Shown one piece after another: positions 1-5,836 of a DNA stretch of 6,033 nucleotides. Source of the stretch: Bacillota bacterium (lineage in GTDB: Bacteria; Bacillota; Dethiobacteria; Dethiobacterales; Dethiobacteraceae); the NCBI GenBank assembly GCA_024650095.1, contig JANKMV010000140.1, positions 1 through 6,033 on the forward strand, given 5' to 3'. The notes below the pieces were generated by a model, which was not told the DNA's origin, did no database searches, and saw nothing but the letters and a program-made list of their open reading frames with translations. A program made the position numbers and the translations under genes. Position 1 is the stretch's first letter. Each line of letters starts with the position of its first letter.

Positions 1-611
1 AGGGGAGAGGTCGTGAACGGGCACATGAAATTGCCACAGCCATCATAGAAAAAGGCTGGCAAATTCAATTTAGTATCCAATGTCGTGTTGACGATGTGGA
101 GCCTGAGCTCTTTGCTTTACTGAAAAAAGCGGGTTTACGCAAAGTATTTCTTGGCGTGGAATCCGGTTCACAGACGGTGTTGGACCGTTTTCAAAAAGAT
201 GTAACGGTGGCAGACAACCTAAAGGCGCTTGAGATCTTAAGCCAACTGGATCTCTTTGTCGCCATGGGCTTTATTATGTTCGACTATCAAACCAGCTTCG
301 CGGAATTAACTGAGAATATGCAGTTTTTGCAAAAAGTGCGTGAGGTTACTGGGCAAGCCTATTTGGGCGAAGTTGACCCTGTTAGTAAGATCATACCGTT
401 TGCTGGGACCAAAGTAGAAGCGGAATTAAAGCGGGATCAGCGCTACCGGGGTAATTCCCTTGCTTTTTCATACAAACTGGCAGACCCGTTGGTGGAAGGG
501 ATTTATAAAGGCCTTCGATTCGCTGCCAATGTTAAGAGGAAAATTAATACTGCACGTGGACACTCTCAGTACCATGAATTTGATTGGGATACTAGTCAGA
601 TTAAGGATTGA
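1..611 (+). CDS. Radical SAM protein, C-terminal part (5' end outside window)
   Basis: The reading frame is open from the window edge (first full codon at 3) to TGA at 609-611, giving about 202 residues. The GTG at 96 is only an internal valine, because related sequence continues upstream of it (S-I-Q-C-R-V-D-D-V-E-P-E-L). What is seen is the second half of a radical SAM barrel: a strand with FSIQCRVDD, then LLKKAGLRKVFLGVESGSQ, then a MGFIMFD strand. The GVESGSQ segment is typical of radical SAM proteins of the B12-binding/elongator-like type, where it lies near the SAM site. The CxxxCxxC iron-sulfur motif and any N-terminal B12-binding domain would be upstream and cannot be checked. The substrate is unknown. 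There is no clear terminator after it, and the his promoter begins over its stop codon, so it looks like a separate transcription unit upstream of the his operon. Family assignment is fairly sure; function is not. Confidence 0.8.
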   Translation, partial: GRGRERAHEIATAIIEKGWQIQFSIQCRVDDVEPELFALLKKAGLRKVFLGVESGSQTVLDRFQKDVTVADNLKALEILSQLDLFVAMGFIMFDYQTSFAELTENMQFLQKVREVTGQAYLGEVDPVSKIIPFAGTKVEAELKRDQRYRGNSLAFSYKLADPLVEGIYKGLRFAANVKRKINTARGHSQYHEFDWDTSQIKD

Positions 612-636
612 CAGAGGGGACGGTCCATGCTATTAT
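608..636 (+). promoter_or_regulatory. Predicted sigma-A-type promoter of the his operon
   Basis: A perfect -35 hexamer TTGACA (608-613) is followed after exactly 17 nt by TATTAT (631-636), a 5-of-6 match to the -10 consensus. The predicted start is near A643, 45 nt before the hisZ ATG. The -35 box overlaps the stop codon of the upstream radical SAM gene. Seen directly: both hexamers and the spacing. Inferred: that they drive the his operon. Confidence 0.8.
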
Positions 637-666
637 TTTAGTACGTTAACACTTTAACGCACTAAA
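637..666 (+). promoter_or_regulatory. 30-bp imperfect palindrome, probable repressor operator
   Basis: The left arm TTTAGTACGTTAA (637-649) and right arm TTAACGCACTAAA (654-666) are inverted repeats with 12 of 13 positions pairing. The single mismatch is A643 against C660, and the spacer is CACT (650-653). The palindrome begins at the base after the -10 hexamer and covers the predicted transcription start, so a bound protein would block initiation. It is not a convincing terminator: the stem is AT-rich and no T-run follows on either strand. A TrpR-family histidine repressor (HisR/YerC type, proposed for Gram-positive his genes) is one candidate ligand, but I could not compare with its motif. 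The mRNA 5' end could also form a 6-bp hairpin from the inner arms. Confidence 0.65.
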
Positions 667-687
667 GCAAATATGGGGTGAAGCAAC

Positions 688-1922
688 ATGAATGAAAAAC
701 TAAAACGTCTCCTTACACCCGAGGGCGTGCGGGATTTATTGCCTGAGACAGCTGGACAGAAAAGGGTATTAGAAGGCTCAATTCAGGAAATATTTGGCCG
801 TTGGGGGTACCGAGAGGTGTCCACACCGGCTTTTGAATATAGTGCCAACTTTGTGGGAGATATGAAGGACGACCTAGAAGAGAAAGTTTATCGTTTGCTT
901 GATGAACGAGGTCGCACGTTGGTGCTCCGACCCGATTTCACCATTCCCTTAGCACGGGTTGCCGCCATGCATCTAGCCAACGAACCTAAGCCCTTACGCC
1001 TGTGCTACGGTGGTAGTATTTATCGTTATGCCGCGGGGCAACAAGGAAAACAACGGGACTGGCGCAAGCAGGGGTGGAATTAATGGGAGCTACGGGTGCC
1101 GGTAGTGATGCAGAAATGATTGCACTGGCAGTGGAGGTTTTACAGACGGTGGGCTTACGCGAATTCACGCTCTGCCTTGGGCATAGTGGGTTTTTGGAAA
1201 ACTTGCTCACCGCATATGGCTTGGCGCCGCAAGATAAAGTAAACATCAAAGCCCTTTTTAATCGCAAGGATTTTGTATCACTGAAGGAGCAAGTACATAT
1301 GCTTCCGCTGAGTGACGAGGCGAAAAATAATATTTTACGTGTGCCAACGCTGCGTGGTGGCCGGGCCGCCTTGCAAGCCGCACGCGAGCTTATGCCTACA
1401 GAGCAAGATGTGTCGCCATTGGCAACATTAGAGGAAATTTGGGATGTATTGGAAGAGTACGGAGTCACTGAGTATGTGACCTTGGATTTAGGGTTGGTAC
1501 GATTACTTGATTACTATACTGGCATGGTTTTTGAGGGCTATACAGGTGGCCTAGGTTATCCCATCTGTGGTGGTGGACGCTATGATCAGTTATTGGAAAA
1601 CTTTGGCCCAGAGCTACCAGCTGTTGGTTTCGCCGTGAGTTTAGACTACCTCCTTGCGGTGCTGGCGCGGCAAAAAAAGTTGCCAGTCATGGCTGACCCT
1701 GTTTTTGTAGCGTATGATACAGACGGACGTGCCGCCGCCGTGGCCGCCGCGCAAGCTTTGCGCTCTAAGCGTGATCGTGTGATTGTGGATGTTACAGCAG
1801 CCACGGAAAAAGAAGCACAGACGCGCGCAGTCGCCCATGGTGCTTGCCGTCTTTTATATTATAGTAGCGCGGGGGGTAAGGAAGTAGAGCTGCAAGAAAA
1901 TAAAGGGGGGGCGGGATGCTAA
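688..1922 (+). pseudogene. hisZ: hisZ, ATP phosphoribosyltransferase regulatory subunit, frameshifted
   Basis: HisZ is a catalytically inactive histidyl-tRNA synthetase paralogue that forms a complex with short-form HisG, which needs it for activity and for histidine feedback inhibition. The gene starts at ATG 688 behind GGGGTGA (675-681). The first frame runs 131 codons to TAA 1081-1083 and shows PEGVRDLLP (residues 11-19), RPDFTIPLAR (81-90) and LRLCYGGSIYRYA (103-115). The rest is in the -1 frame to TAA 1920-1922: QAGVELMGATG, LVRLLDYYTGMVFEGY, GGGRYDQLL and the HisZ C-terminal domain. Restoring one base at about 1063-1065 would give a 411-residue protein, normal for HisZ, with the join reading KQRDW-x-QAGVEL. 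There is no anticodon-binding domain of a true HisRS. It overlaps hisG by 7 nt. Either the base is really lost or this is a sequence error; the rest of the gene shows no decay. Confidence 0.88.
1060..1085 (+). other. hisZ frameshift site and possible restart (TAATG)
   Basis: In the first frame the conserved match ends at W (TGG 1060-1062). In the other frame it resumes at Q (CAA 1065-1067), leaving only CG (1063-1064) for one residue, so one base is missing here. Loss of one C from CGC-CAA would explain it exactly. After the shift the upstream frame reads RKQGWN and stops at TAA 1081-1083. The last A of this stop is the first base of an in-frame ATG (1083-1085) of the downstream part, with GGGGTGG (1071-1077) placed 5 nt upstream as a possible Shine-Dalgarno. 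Coupled restart is therefore conceivable but unproven. Confidence 0.75.
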
Positions 1923-2557
1923 TGGCTAACGACTGGTTAACCATTGCCTTGGCTAAAGGTCGGATATTGCCGCCGACGCTGGAACTCTTTGAAGCGGCAG
2001 GGATCAATTGTGAGGAACTCCGTGCGGATACAAGAAAGCTGATCTTCTCGTTAGCTGAGCATAAACTTCGTTTCATTATGGCCAAGCCCACCGATATTCC
2101 CACATACGTGGAATATGGTGTTGCCGATTTAGGTGTCGTAGGCAAAGATGTGTTGATGGAGCAGGAGCGGGAATTATATGAACTGCTTGATTTAAAGCTA
2201 GGTGCTTGTCGTCTTTCTGTTGCACGTAAGGTTGGCTGTGGTAAATTTACTGGCGGTTATGTGGCGACAAAATATCCGCACATCACGGAAAAGTACTTCC
2301 AGCAACAAGGGAAGCAGTTTGAAGTTATTAAGCTACACGGCTCCATTGAATTGGCACCGCTGTTGCAATTGGCCGATGTAATCGTAGATTTAGTCTCCAC
2401 TGGTAAAACGCTGGTGGATAACCAGCTTGAAGAAGTTGAAACCATCGCTCACATTACAACCCGTCTCATCGCCAATCCTGGTAGTTATCAAGTCAAGGGT
2501 GAGCGAGTTTCGGCTTTGACGGCGTTGTTAGCACAAGTATTGGCACAAGGAGAGTGA
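1916..2557 (+). CDS. hisG: ATP phosphoribosyltransferase catalytic subunit, short form
   Basis: HisG catalyses the first committed step of histidine synthesis: ATP plus PRPP gives phosphoribosyl-ATP. At 213 residues it is the short form, which lacks the C-terminal ACT-like regulatory domain of long HisG and depends on HisZ. Visible family motifs are LAKGRI (residues 12-17), the hinge/PRPP region AKPTDIPTYVEYGVADLGVVGKDVL (56-80, quoted in parts: YGVADLGVVGKD is key), HGSIELAPL (141-149) and the PRPP-binding loop DLVSTGKTL (158-166). Two starts are possible: ATG 1916 (7-nt overlap with hisZ) or ATG 1922 (TAATG junction, 1-nt overlap). Both are served by the A3G7 run at 1902-1911. The conserved part begins at about residue 8, so either fits. 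If hisZ is truly broken, this enzyme should be poorly active. Confidence 0.95.
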   Translation: MLMANDWLTIALAKGRILPPTLELFEAAGINCEELRADTRKLIFSLAEHKLRFIMAKPTDIPTYVEYGVADLGVVGKDVLMEQERELYELLDLKLGACRLSVARKVGCGKFTGGYVATKYPHITEKYFQQQGKQFEVIKLHGSIELAPLLQLADVIVDLVSTGKTLVDNQLEEVETIAHITTRLIANPGSYQVKGERVSALTALLAQVLAQGE

Positions 2558-2561
2558 CGCA

Positions 2562-3860
2562 ATGTTAAGGACATTTGACGGGGCCACCTTTCTTACAACT
2601 TTTAAGCGGCGGGGTTTTGATGATTACCCCGAGGCGCTGGCGTCGGTGCGCCAAATCGTAACCGCTGTACGCCAAACTGGTGATGCCGCGGTTTTATCCT
2701 ATACGGAACTTTTTGACAAAGCGATCTTGAAGACGTTATTGGTTAGTGAAGAAGAATTTGCCGCAGCGGAGGCTTTGGTTGAGTTGGAGATAAAGGTGAG
2801 TCTACAAGGCGCAGCTGATAATATTCGCGCTTTTCATCAACGCCAACAACGAGAATCCTGGGTGGATTATGCTGCAGATGGCACAGCTTTAGGACAACGG
2901 GTAACCGCCATTGAGCGAGTGGGTGCGTACATCCCGGGAGGAGGTGCTGCTTATCCCTCCACAGTGCTGATGACCGTCATTCCCGCCCGTGTGGCCGGCG
3001 TGCAGGAGGTGATCCTAGTGACACCTCCGCAGGCAGATGGTACTGTGAACCCGTATACTTTGGTGGCGGCACGCCTAGTGGGTGTAGATGCTGTCTATAA
3101 ATGTGGTGGAGCCCAGGCCATTGCGGCGTTAGCCTATGGTACTGACACCATTGAGCGTGTGGATAAAATTGTTGGGCCCGGTAACCTGTACGTTACCCTA
3201 GCAAAACGGGAAGTGGCGGGTATGGTGGGGATCGATATGTTGGCAGGCCCCAGTGAAGTGTTGGTGGTGGCTGACGAAACGGCACGTGCTGATTTTGTTG
3301 CTGCTGATTTACTATCTCAGGCCGAACACGATCCGCTTGCAGCCGCCTACTGTGTCACTACATCACGTCGGTTGGCAGCTGAGCTCCCTGTACAATTAGC
3401 AGAGCAATGTGCAGCCTTAAAACGTTGTGATGTGGCCGAGCAATCCCTCACAAAACAGGGCGCTTTGGTCACGGTGGAGTCATTAAGCGAAGCATTGCAG
3501 ATTGTCAACTTGTTGGCACCGGAGCATTTAGAACTGCAGGTGGCAGACCCCTGGGCGCTATTAGGTGGAGTGAGGCATGCAGGAGCCGTTTTCCTAGGTG
3601 CATATACCCCAGAGCCCATAGGTGATTATTGGGCAGGGCCGAGCCATGTGTTACCTACGGCAGGAGCCGGACGTTTTTCATCCGTTTTATCTGTCGATGA
3701 TTTTTGTAAGAGAACCAGTGTTCTCTACTACCCCCCATCCGCACTCCTCGAGTGTGCGAGCGCAGTGGAAAAATTGGCGGCGGTGGAGGGGCTAACGGCC
3801 CATGGCCGCGCCATAAAAATAAGGAGGGAGTATCTTGAGCAAGAGAAAGACAACGAGTAA
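2562..3860 (+). CDS. hisD: Histidinol dehydrogenase
   Basis: HisD is a zinc- and NAD-dependent enzyme that oxidises L-histidinol in two steps, through histidinal, to L-histidine, the last reaction of the pathway. The 432-residue length is normal. Signature stretches are VGAYIPGGGAAYPS (residues 120-133), KCGGAQAIAALAYGT, DKIVGPGNLYV and DMLAGPSEVLV. By alignment to the E. coli enzyme the zinc ligands are Q253, H256, D355 (in EPIGDYWAGPSHVLP) and H414 (in LTAHGRA), and the catalytic pair is E321-H322 (LLAPEHLEL); all are present. It starts at ATG 2562, 4 nt after the hisG stop, behind AAGGAGAG (2547-2554). Its 3' end contains the Shine-Dalgarno and start codon of hisB, so the two are probably translationally coupled. 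No defect is seen. Confidence 0.97.
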   Translation: MLRTFDGATFLTTFKRRGFDDYPEALASVRQIVTAVRQTGDAAVLSYTELFDKAILKTLLVSEEEFAAAEALVELEIKVSLQGAADNIRAFHQRQQRESWVDYAADGTALGQRVTAIERVGAYIPGGGAAYPSTVLMTVIPARVAGVQEVILVTPPQADGTVNPYTLVAARLVGVDAVYKCGGAQAIAALAYGTDTIERVDKIVGPGNLYVTLAKREVAGMVGIDMLAGPSEVLVVADETARADFVAADLLSQAEHDPLAAAYCVTTSRRLAAELPVQLAEQCAALKRCDVAEQSLTKQGALVTVESLSEALQIVNLLAPEHLELQVADPWALLGGVRHAGAVFLGAYTPEPIGDYWAGPSHVLPTAGAGRFSSVLSVDDFCKRTSVLYYPPSALLECASAVEKLAAVEGLTAHGRAIKIRREYLEQEKDNE

Positions 3861-4425
3861 GCGTACGACAAAGGAGACAGATATTGCACTGACTCTACAG
3901 CTAGACGGTTCAGGGCAGATAGACATAGATTGTGGTGTACCCTTTTTAGAGCATATGTTGACGTTATTTGCACGACATGGCTTTTTTGATCTAACCATCA
4001 AGGCAACAGGGGATTTGCCCGTTGACGCCCATCATCTGGTGGAAGATGTGGGACTGGTCTTGGGTGAAGCTGTGAGTGAAGCACTTGGTGATAAAGTAGG
4101 CATAAAACGGTATGGCTCTATCATTTTGCCCATGGATGAGGCACTAGTAGCGGTCGCCATTGATTGTTCTGGGCGTCCCTATTTGGGCTTTGACCTGCCC
4201 CTTGCCGCCGCACGATTGGGAACATTTGAAACAGAACTGGTGGAAGAGTTCTTACGAGCCTTTAGCAATCGAGCCCAGTGTACTCTACACGCAAAGCTGT
4301 TGGCGGGCCGCAACACCCATCATATCATAGAAGCACTCTTTAAGGGATTGGGTCGAGCGCTAGATGAAGCCACAAGTTATGATGTACGAGTGCAAGGTGT
4401 GCCCTCAACGAAGGGACTTTTATAA
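3835..4425 (+). CDS. hisB: Imidazoleglycerol-phosphate dehydratase
   Basis: This manganese-dependent enzyme dehydrates imidazole glycerol phosphate to imidazole acetol phosphate. At 196 residues it is the monofunctional form, without the N-terminal histidinol-phosphate phosphatase domain of the enterobacterial HisB. Family motifs in order are RTTKETDI (10-17), GVPFLEHML (34-42), DAHHLVEDVG (64-73), RYGSIILPMDEAL (92-104), GRNTHHIIEALFKGLGRAL (158-176) and the C-terminal PSTKGLL. Metal-binding His and Glu residues are present in FLEH, HHLVE and HHIIE. The start is TTG 3835: a full AAGGAGGG (3821-3828) lies 6 nt upstream, no ATG or GTG is available before the conserved core, and the nine extra N-terminal residues are ordinary. 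It overlaps the end of hisD by 26 nt. The phosphatase must be a separate protein, not in this window. Confidence 0.96.
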   Translation: MSKRKTTSKRTTKETDIALTLQLDGSGQIDIDCGVPFLEHMLTLFARHGFFDLTIKATGDLPVDAHHLVEDVGLVLGEAVSEALGDKVGIKRYGSIILPMDEALVAVAIDCSGRPYLGFDLPLAAARLGTFETELVEEFLRAFSNRAQCTLHAKLLAGRNTHHIIEALFKGLGRALDEATSYDVRVQGVPSTKGLL

Positions 4426-4504
4426 TTTTCAATAAATCCTAGGGAATTAGCAGGATTAGAGAAATGCGTATGGAATATACTATGGGAGAAGCGGGAGGCA
4501 CTTT
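4426..4504 (+). other. 79-nt gap between hisB and hisH
   Basis: This is the only gap of any size in an operon otherwise packed by overlap. It holds a short inverted repeat, AATCCT (4435-4440) and AGGATT (4452-4457), with an 11-nt loop. The repeat is too weak and lacks a T-run, so it is not a terminator. TATACT at 4476-4481 resembles a -10 box, but no good -35 sits at 16-18 nt. The hisH Shine-Dalgarno GGGAGG (4493-4498) is at its end. A 14-codon reading frame is described separately. Confidence 0.5.
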
Positions 4505-4508
4505 ATGA
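4464..4508 (+). CDS. Possible 14-codon ORF overlapping the hisH start
   Basis: ATG 4464 opens a frame encoding MRMEYTMGEAGGTL and ending at TGA 4506-4508, which overlaps the hisH ATG as ATGA. An AGGA (4452-4455) lies 8 nt upstream. The ATGA overlap is a common coupling arrangement, so a small translated leader feeding ribosomes to hisH is possible. It has no His run and matches no family I know. In 79 nt such a frame can easily arise by chance. Confidence 0.15.
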   Translation: MRMEYTMGEAGGTL

Positions 4509-5113
4509 TTGTCATTATTGATTACGGCGTAGGTAACCTGCGTAGTGTGCAAAATGGGTTTGCCGAAGCGGGGTTTACAACCGTGGTCTCTGGAGATCCC
4601 CGAGACTTAGAGGCGGCCGATGGTCTTGTTCTCCCTGGTGTCGGTGCCTTTGGTTCTGCCATGGATAACTTGCGCCAAAACCAGTTACATCAGGTGGTGC
4701 GGCAGCAAGTTAATAAAGGAGTGCCGTTACTAGGAATTTGTGTTGGCCTGCAACTACTTTTTGAACGCAGTGAGGAAAGAGGAGAGCACGCTGGATTGGG
4801 TTTGCTCGCTGGTGATGTGGTACAATTTCAAGGGGAGCTTAAGGTTCCACAAATTGGCTGGAATCAGTTGCAAATGCAACGAGAACACCCACTACTTGCA
4901 GGCGTGAAAGACGGTGATTATTTTTATTTTGTCCATTCCTATTATGCGCGGCCCACTGCAGCCGACGTAACGTTGGCAACGAGTGACTATGGCATTCCCT
5001 TTGCCGCCGTTGTGCAACACGAAAACATTTTTGGTATACAGTTTCATCCGGAAAAAAGCAGTCGACTGGGACTGCGGATTTTACAAAACTTTGGGAGGAT
5101 GGTCGAATGTTAA
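4505..5113 (+). CDS. hisH: Imidazole glycerol phosphate synthase, glutaminase subunit
   Basis: HisH is a class I glutamine amidotransferase that releases ammonia from glutamine and passes it through HisF to PRFAR. The 202-residue length is normal. Seen are the N-terminal IDYGVGNLRSV (5-15), the oxyanion region PGVGAFG (44-50), the nucleophile elbow LGICVGLQLLFE with C79, KVPQIGWN (113-120), and the remaining triad residues H181 and E183 in GIQFHPEKS. All catalytic residues are intact. It starts at ATG 4505 behind GGGAGG (4493-4498), which sets the start. It overlaps hisA by 7 nt; its partner hisF follows one gene later. Confidence 0.97.
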   Translation: MIVIIDYGVGNLRSVQNGFAEAGFTTVVSGDPRDLEAADGLVLPGVGAFGSAMDNLRQNQLHQVVRQQVNKGVPLLGICVGLQLLFERSEERGEHAGLGLLAGDVVQFQGELKVPQIGWNQLQMQREHPLLAGVKDGDYFYFVHSYYARPTAADVTLATSDYGIPFAAVVQHENIFGIQFHPEKSSRLGLRILQNFGRMVEC

Positions 5114-5835
5114 TCATCCCTGCAGTGGATATTCGCAACGGTCGCTGTGTGCGTTTGGTGCATGGTGAACTCGATAAGGAGACCGTTTATCACGAGGACC
5201 CGGTGGAAGCTGCTAAACGCTGGGTAGCCGCCGGTGCAGCGCGACTCCACCTCGTGGATTTAGATGGAGCTTTTGCGGGAGCGACAACAAACGCCTCTGT
5301 TATTGAACGGATTGTTCGCGCCGTTACTATTCCTGTACAAGTGGGCGGTGGCATCCGTGATGTAAAAGTGGCGGAGAACCTGCTCGCTCGTGGTGTTGAC
5401 CGTGTTATTTTAGGTACGGTGGCGGTAACAGACCCACATATTGTGGAAACCCTTAGTGAGCGCTTCCCGGGCCAGATTATGGTGGGTATTGATGCTCGCG
5501 CCGGCCGAGTGGCCATTCGTGGCTGGGTGGAAGAATCCCAGATATCAGCGGTGGAACTGGCTCAGCAGATGGTTGAACTTGGCGTTACTGAAATTATCTA
5601 TACCGATATTCTCCGCGATGGTACATTACAAGGCCCGAATGTAATGGCACTGACTGAAATGGCCAACGCTGTGCCCATTACCATTATTGCCTCCGGGGGT
5701 ATATCGTCTTTACAAGATATCGCTAATCTGTTGCCGTTGGAGCCATTGGGGGTGAGCGGAGTCATTATGGGCCAAGCCCTCTATACTGGCCGCGTTCGTC
5801 TAGAAGAGGCAATTGCCCTGACGGGGGGATTGTAA
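5107..5835 (+). CDS. hisA: ProFAR isomerase (phosphoribosylformimino-AICAR-P isomerase)
   Basis: HisA is a TIM-barrel enzyme that carries out the Amadori rearrangement of ProFAR to PRFAR, the substrate of HisF-HisH. The protein has 242 residues, the usual length. The two catalytic aspartates are present: D8 in IPAVDIRNG and D129 in [15 protein letters not shown]. The duplicated phosphate-binding loops VGGGIR (79-84) and IASGGIS (194-200) mark the two half-barrels. The W140 context and [15 protein letters not shown] (164-178) favour HisA over its paralogue HisF, and also over the dual-function PriA of actinobacteria. The start is ATG 5107 behind GGGAGG (5093-5098), giving a 7-nt overlap with hisH. 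The stop TAA 5833-5835 is 1 nt before hisF. Confidence 0.97.
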   Translation: MLIIPAVDIRNGRCVRLVHGELDKETVYHEDPVEAAKRWVAAGAARLHLVDLDGAFAGATTNASVIERIVRAVTIPVQVGGGIRDVKVAENLLARGVDRVILGTVAVTDPHIVETLSERFPGQIMVGIDARAGRVAIRGWVEESQISAVELAQQMVELGVTEIIYTDILRDGTLQGPNVMALTEMANAVPITIIASGGISSLQDIANLLPLEPLGVSGVIMGQALYTGRVRLEEAIALTGGL

Positions 5836-5836
5836 G

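Noticed and set aside
96..98. GTG 96 as the real start of the radical SAM protein
   Set aside because: The frame is open to the window edge and upstream codons encode family-like sequence (FSIQCRVDD), so the gene begins outside the window.
637..666. Intrinsic terminator of the radical SAM gene
   Set aside because: The stem is AT-rich and no U-run follows on the + strand; the - strand has no proper U-tract either. It lies directly after a promoter, so an operator fits better.
1044..1062. Programmed -1 frameshifting on GGAAAAC within hisZ
   Set aside because: The in-frame codons GGA AAA C do not form an X-XXY-YYZ heptamer. Shifting here would also replace the conserved QRDW by TTGLA; the similarity switch is 12 or more nt downstream, which fits a lost base better.
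1074..1076. GTG 1074 as the start of an independent downstream hisZ gene
   Set aside because: This codon is the valine of the conserved QAGVEL motif, and the matching QAG lies just upstream in the same frame. It is part of an interrupted gene.
986..1468. 160-codon open frame on the - strand within hisZ
   Set aside because: It lies antisense to strongly conserved HisZ sequence, has no ribosome site that I can see, and its serine/alanine/cysteine-rich translation is typical of a shadow frame.
1731..1752. GCC-rich repeat in hisZ
   Set aside because: It encodes an alanine-rich helix (AAAVAAAQA) in the HisZ C-terminal domain; ordinary codon repetition.
4435..4457. Terminator hairpin between hisB and hisH
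   Set aside because: Only a 6-bp stem with an 11-nt loop, AT-rich, and no T-run after it.
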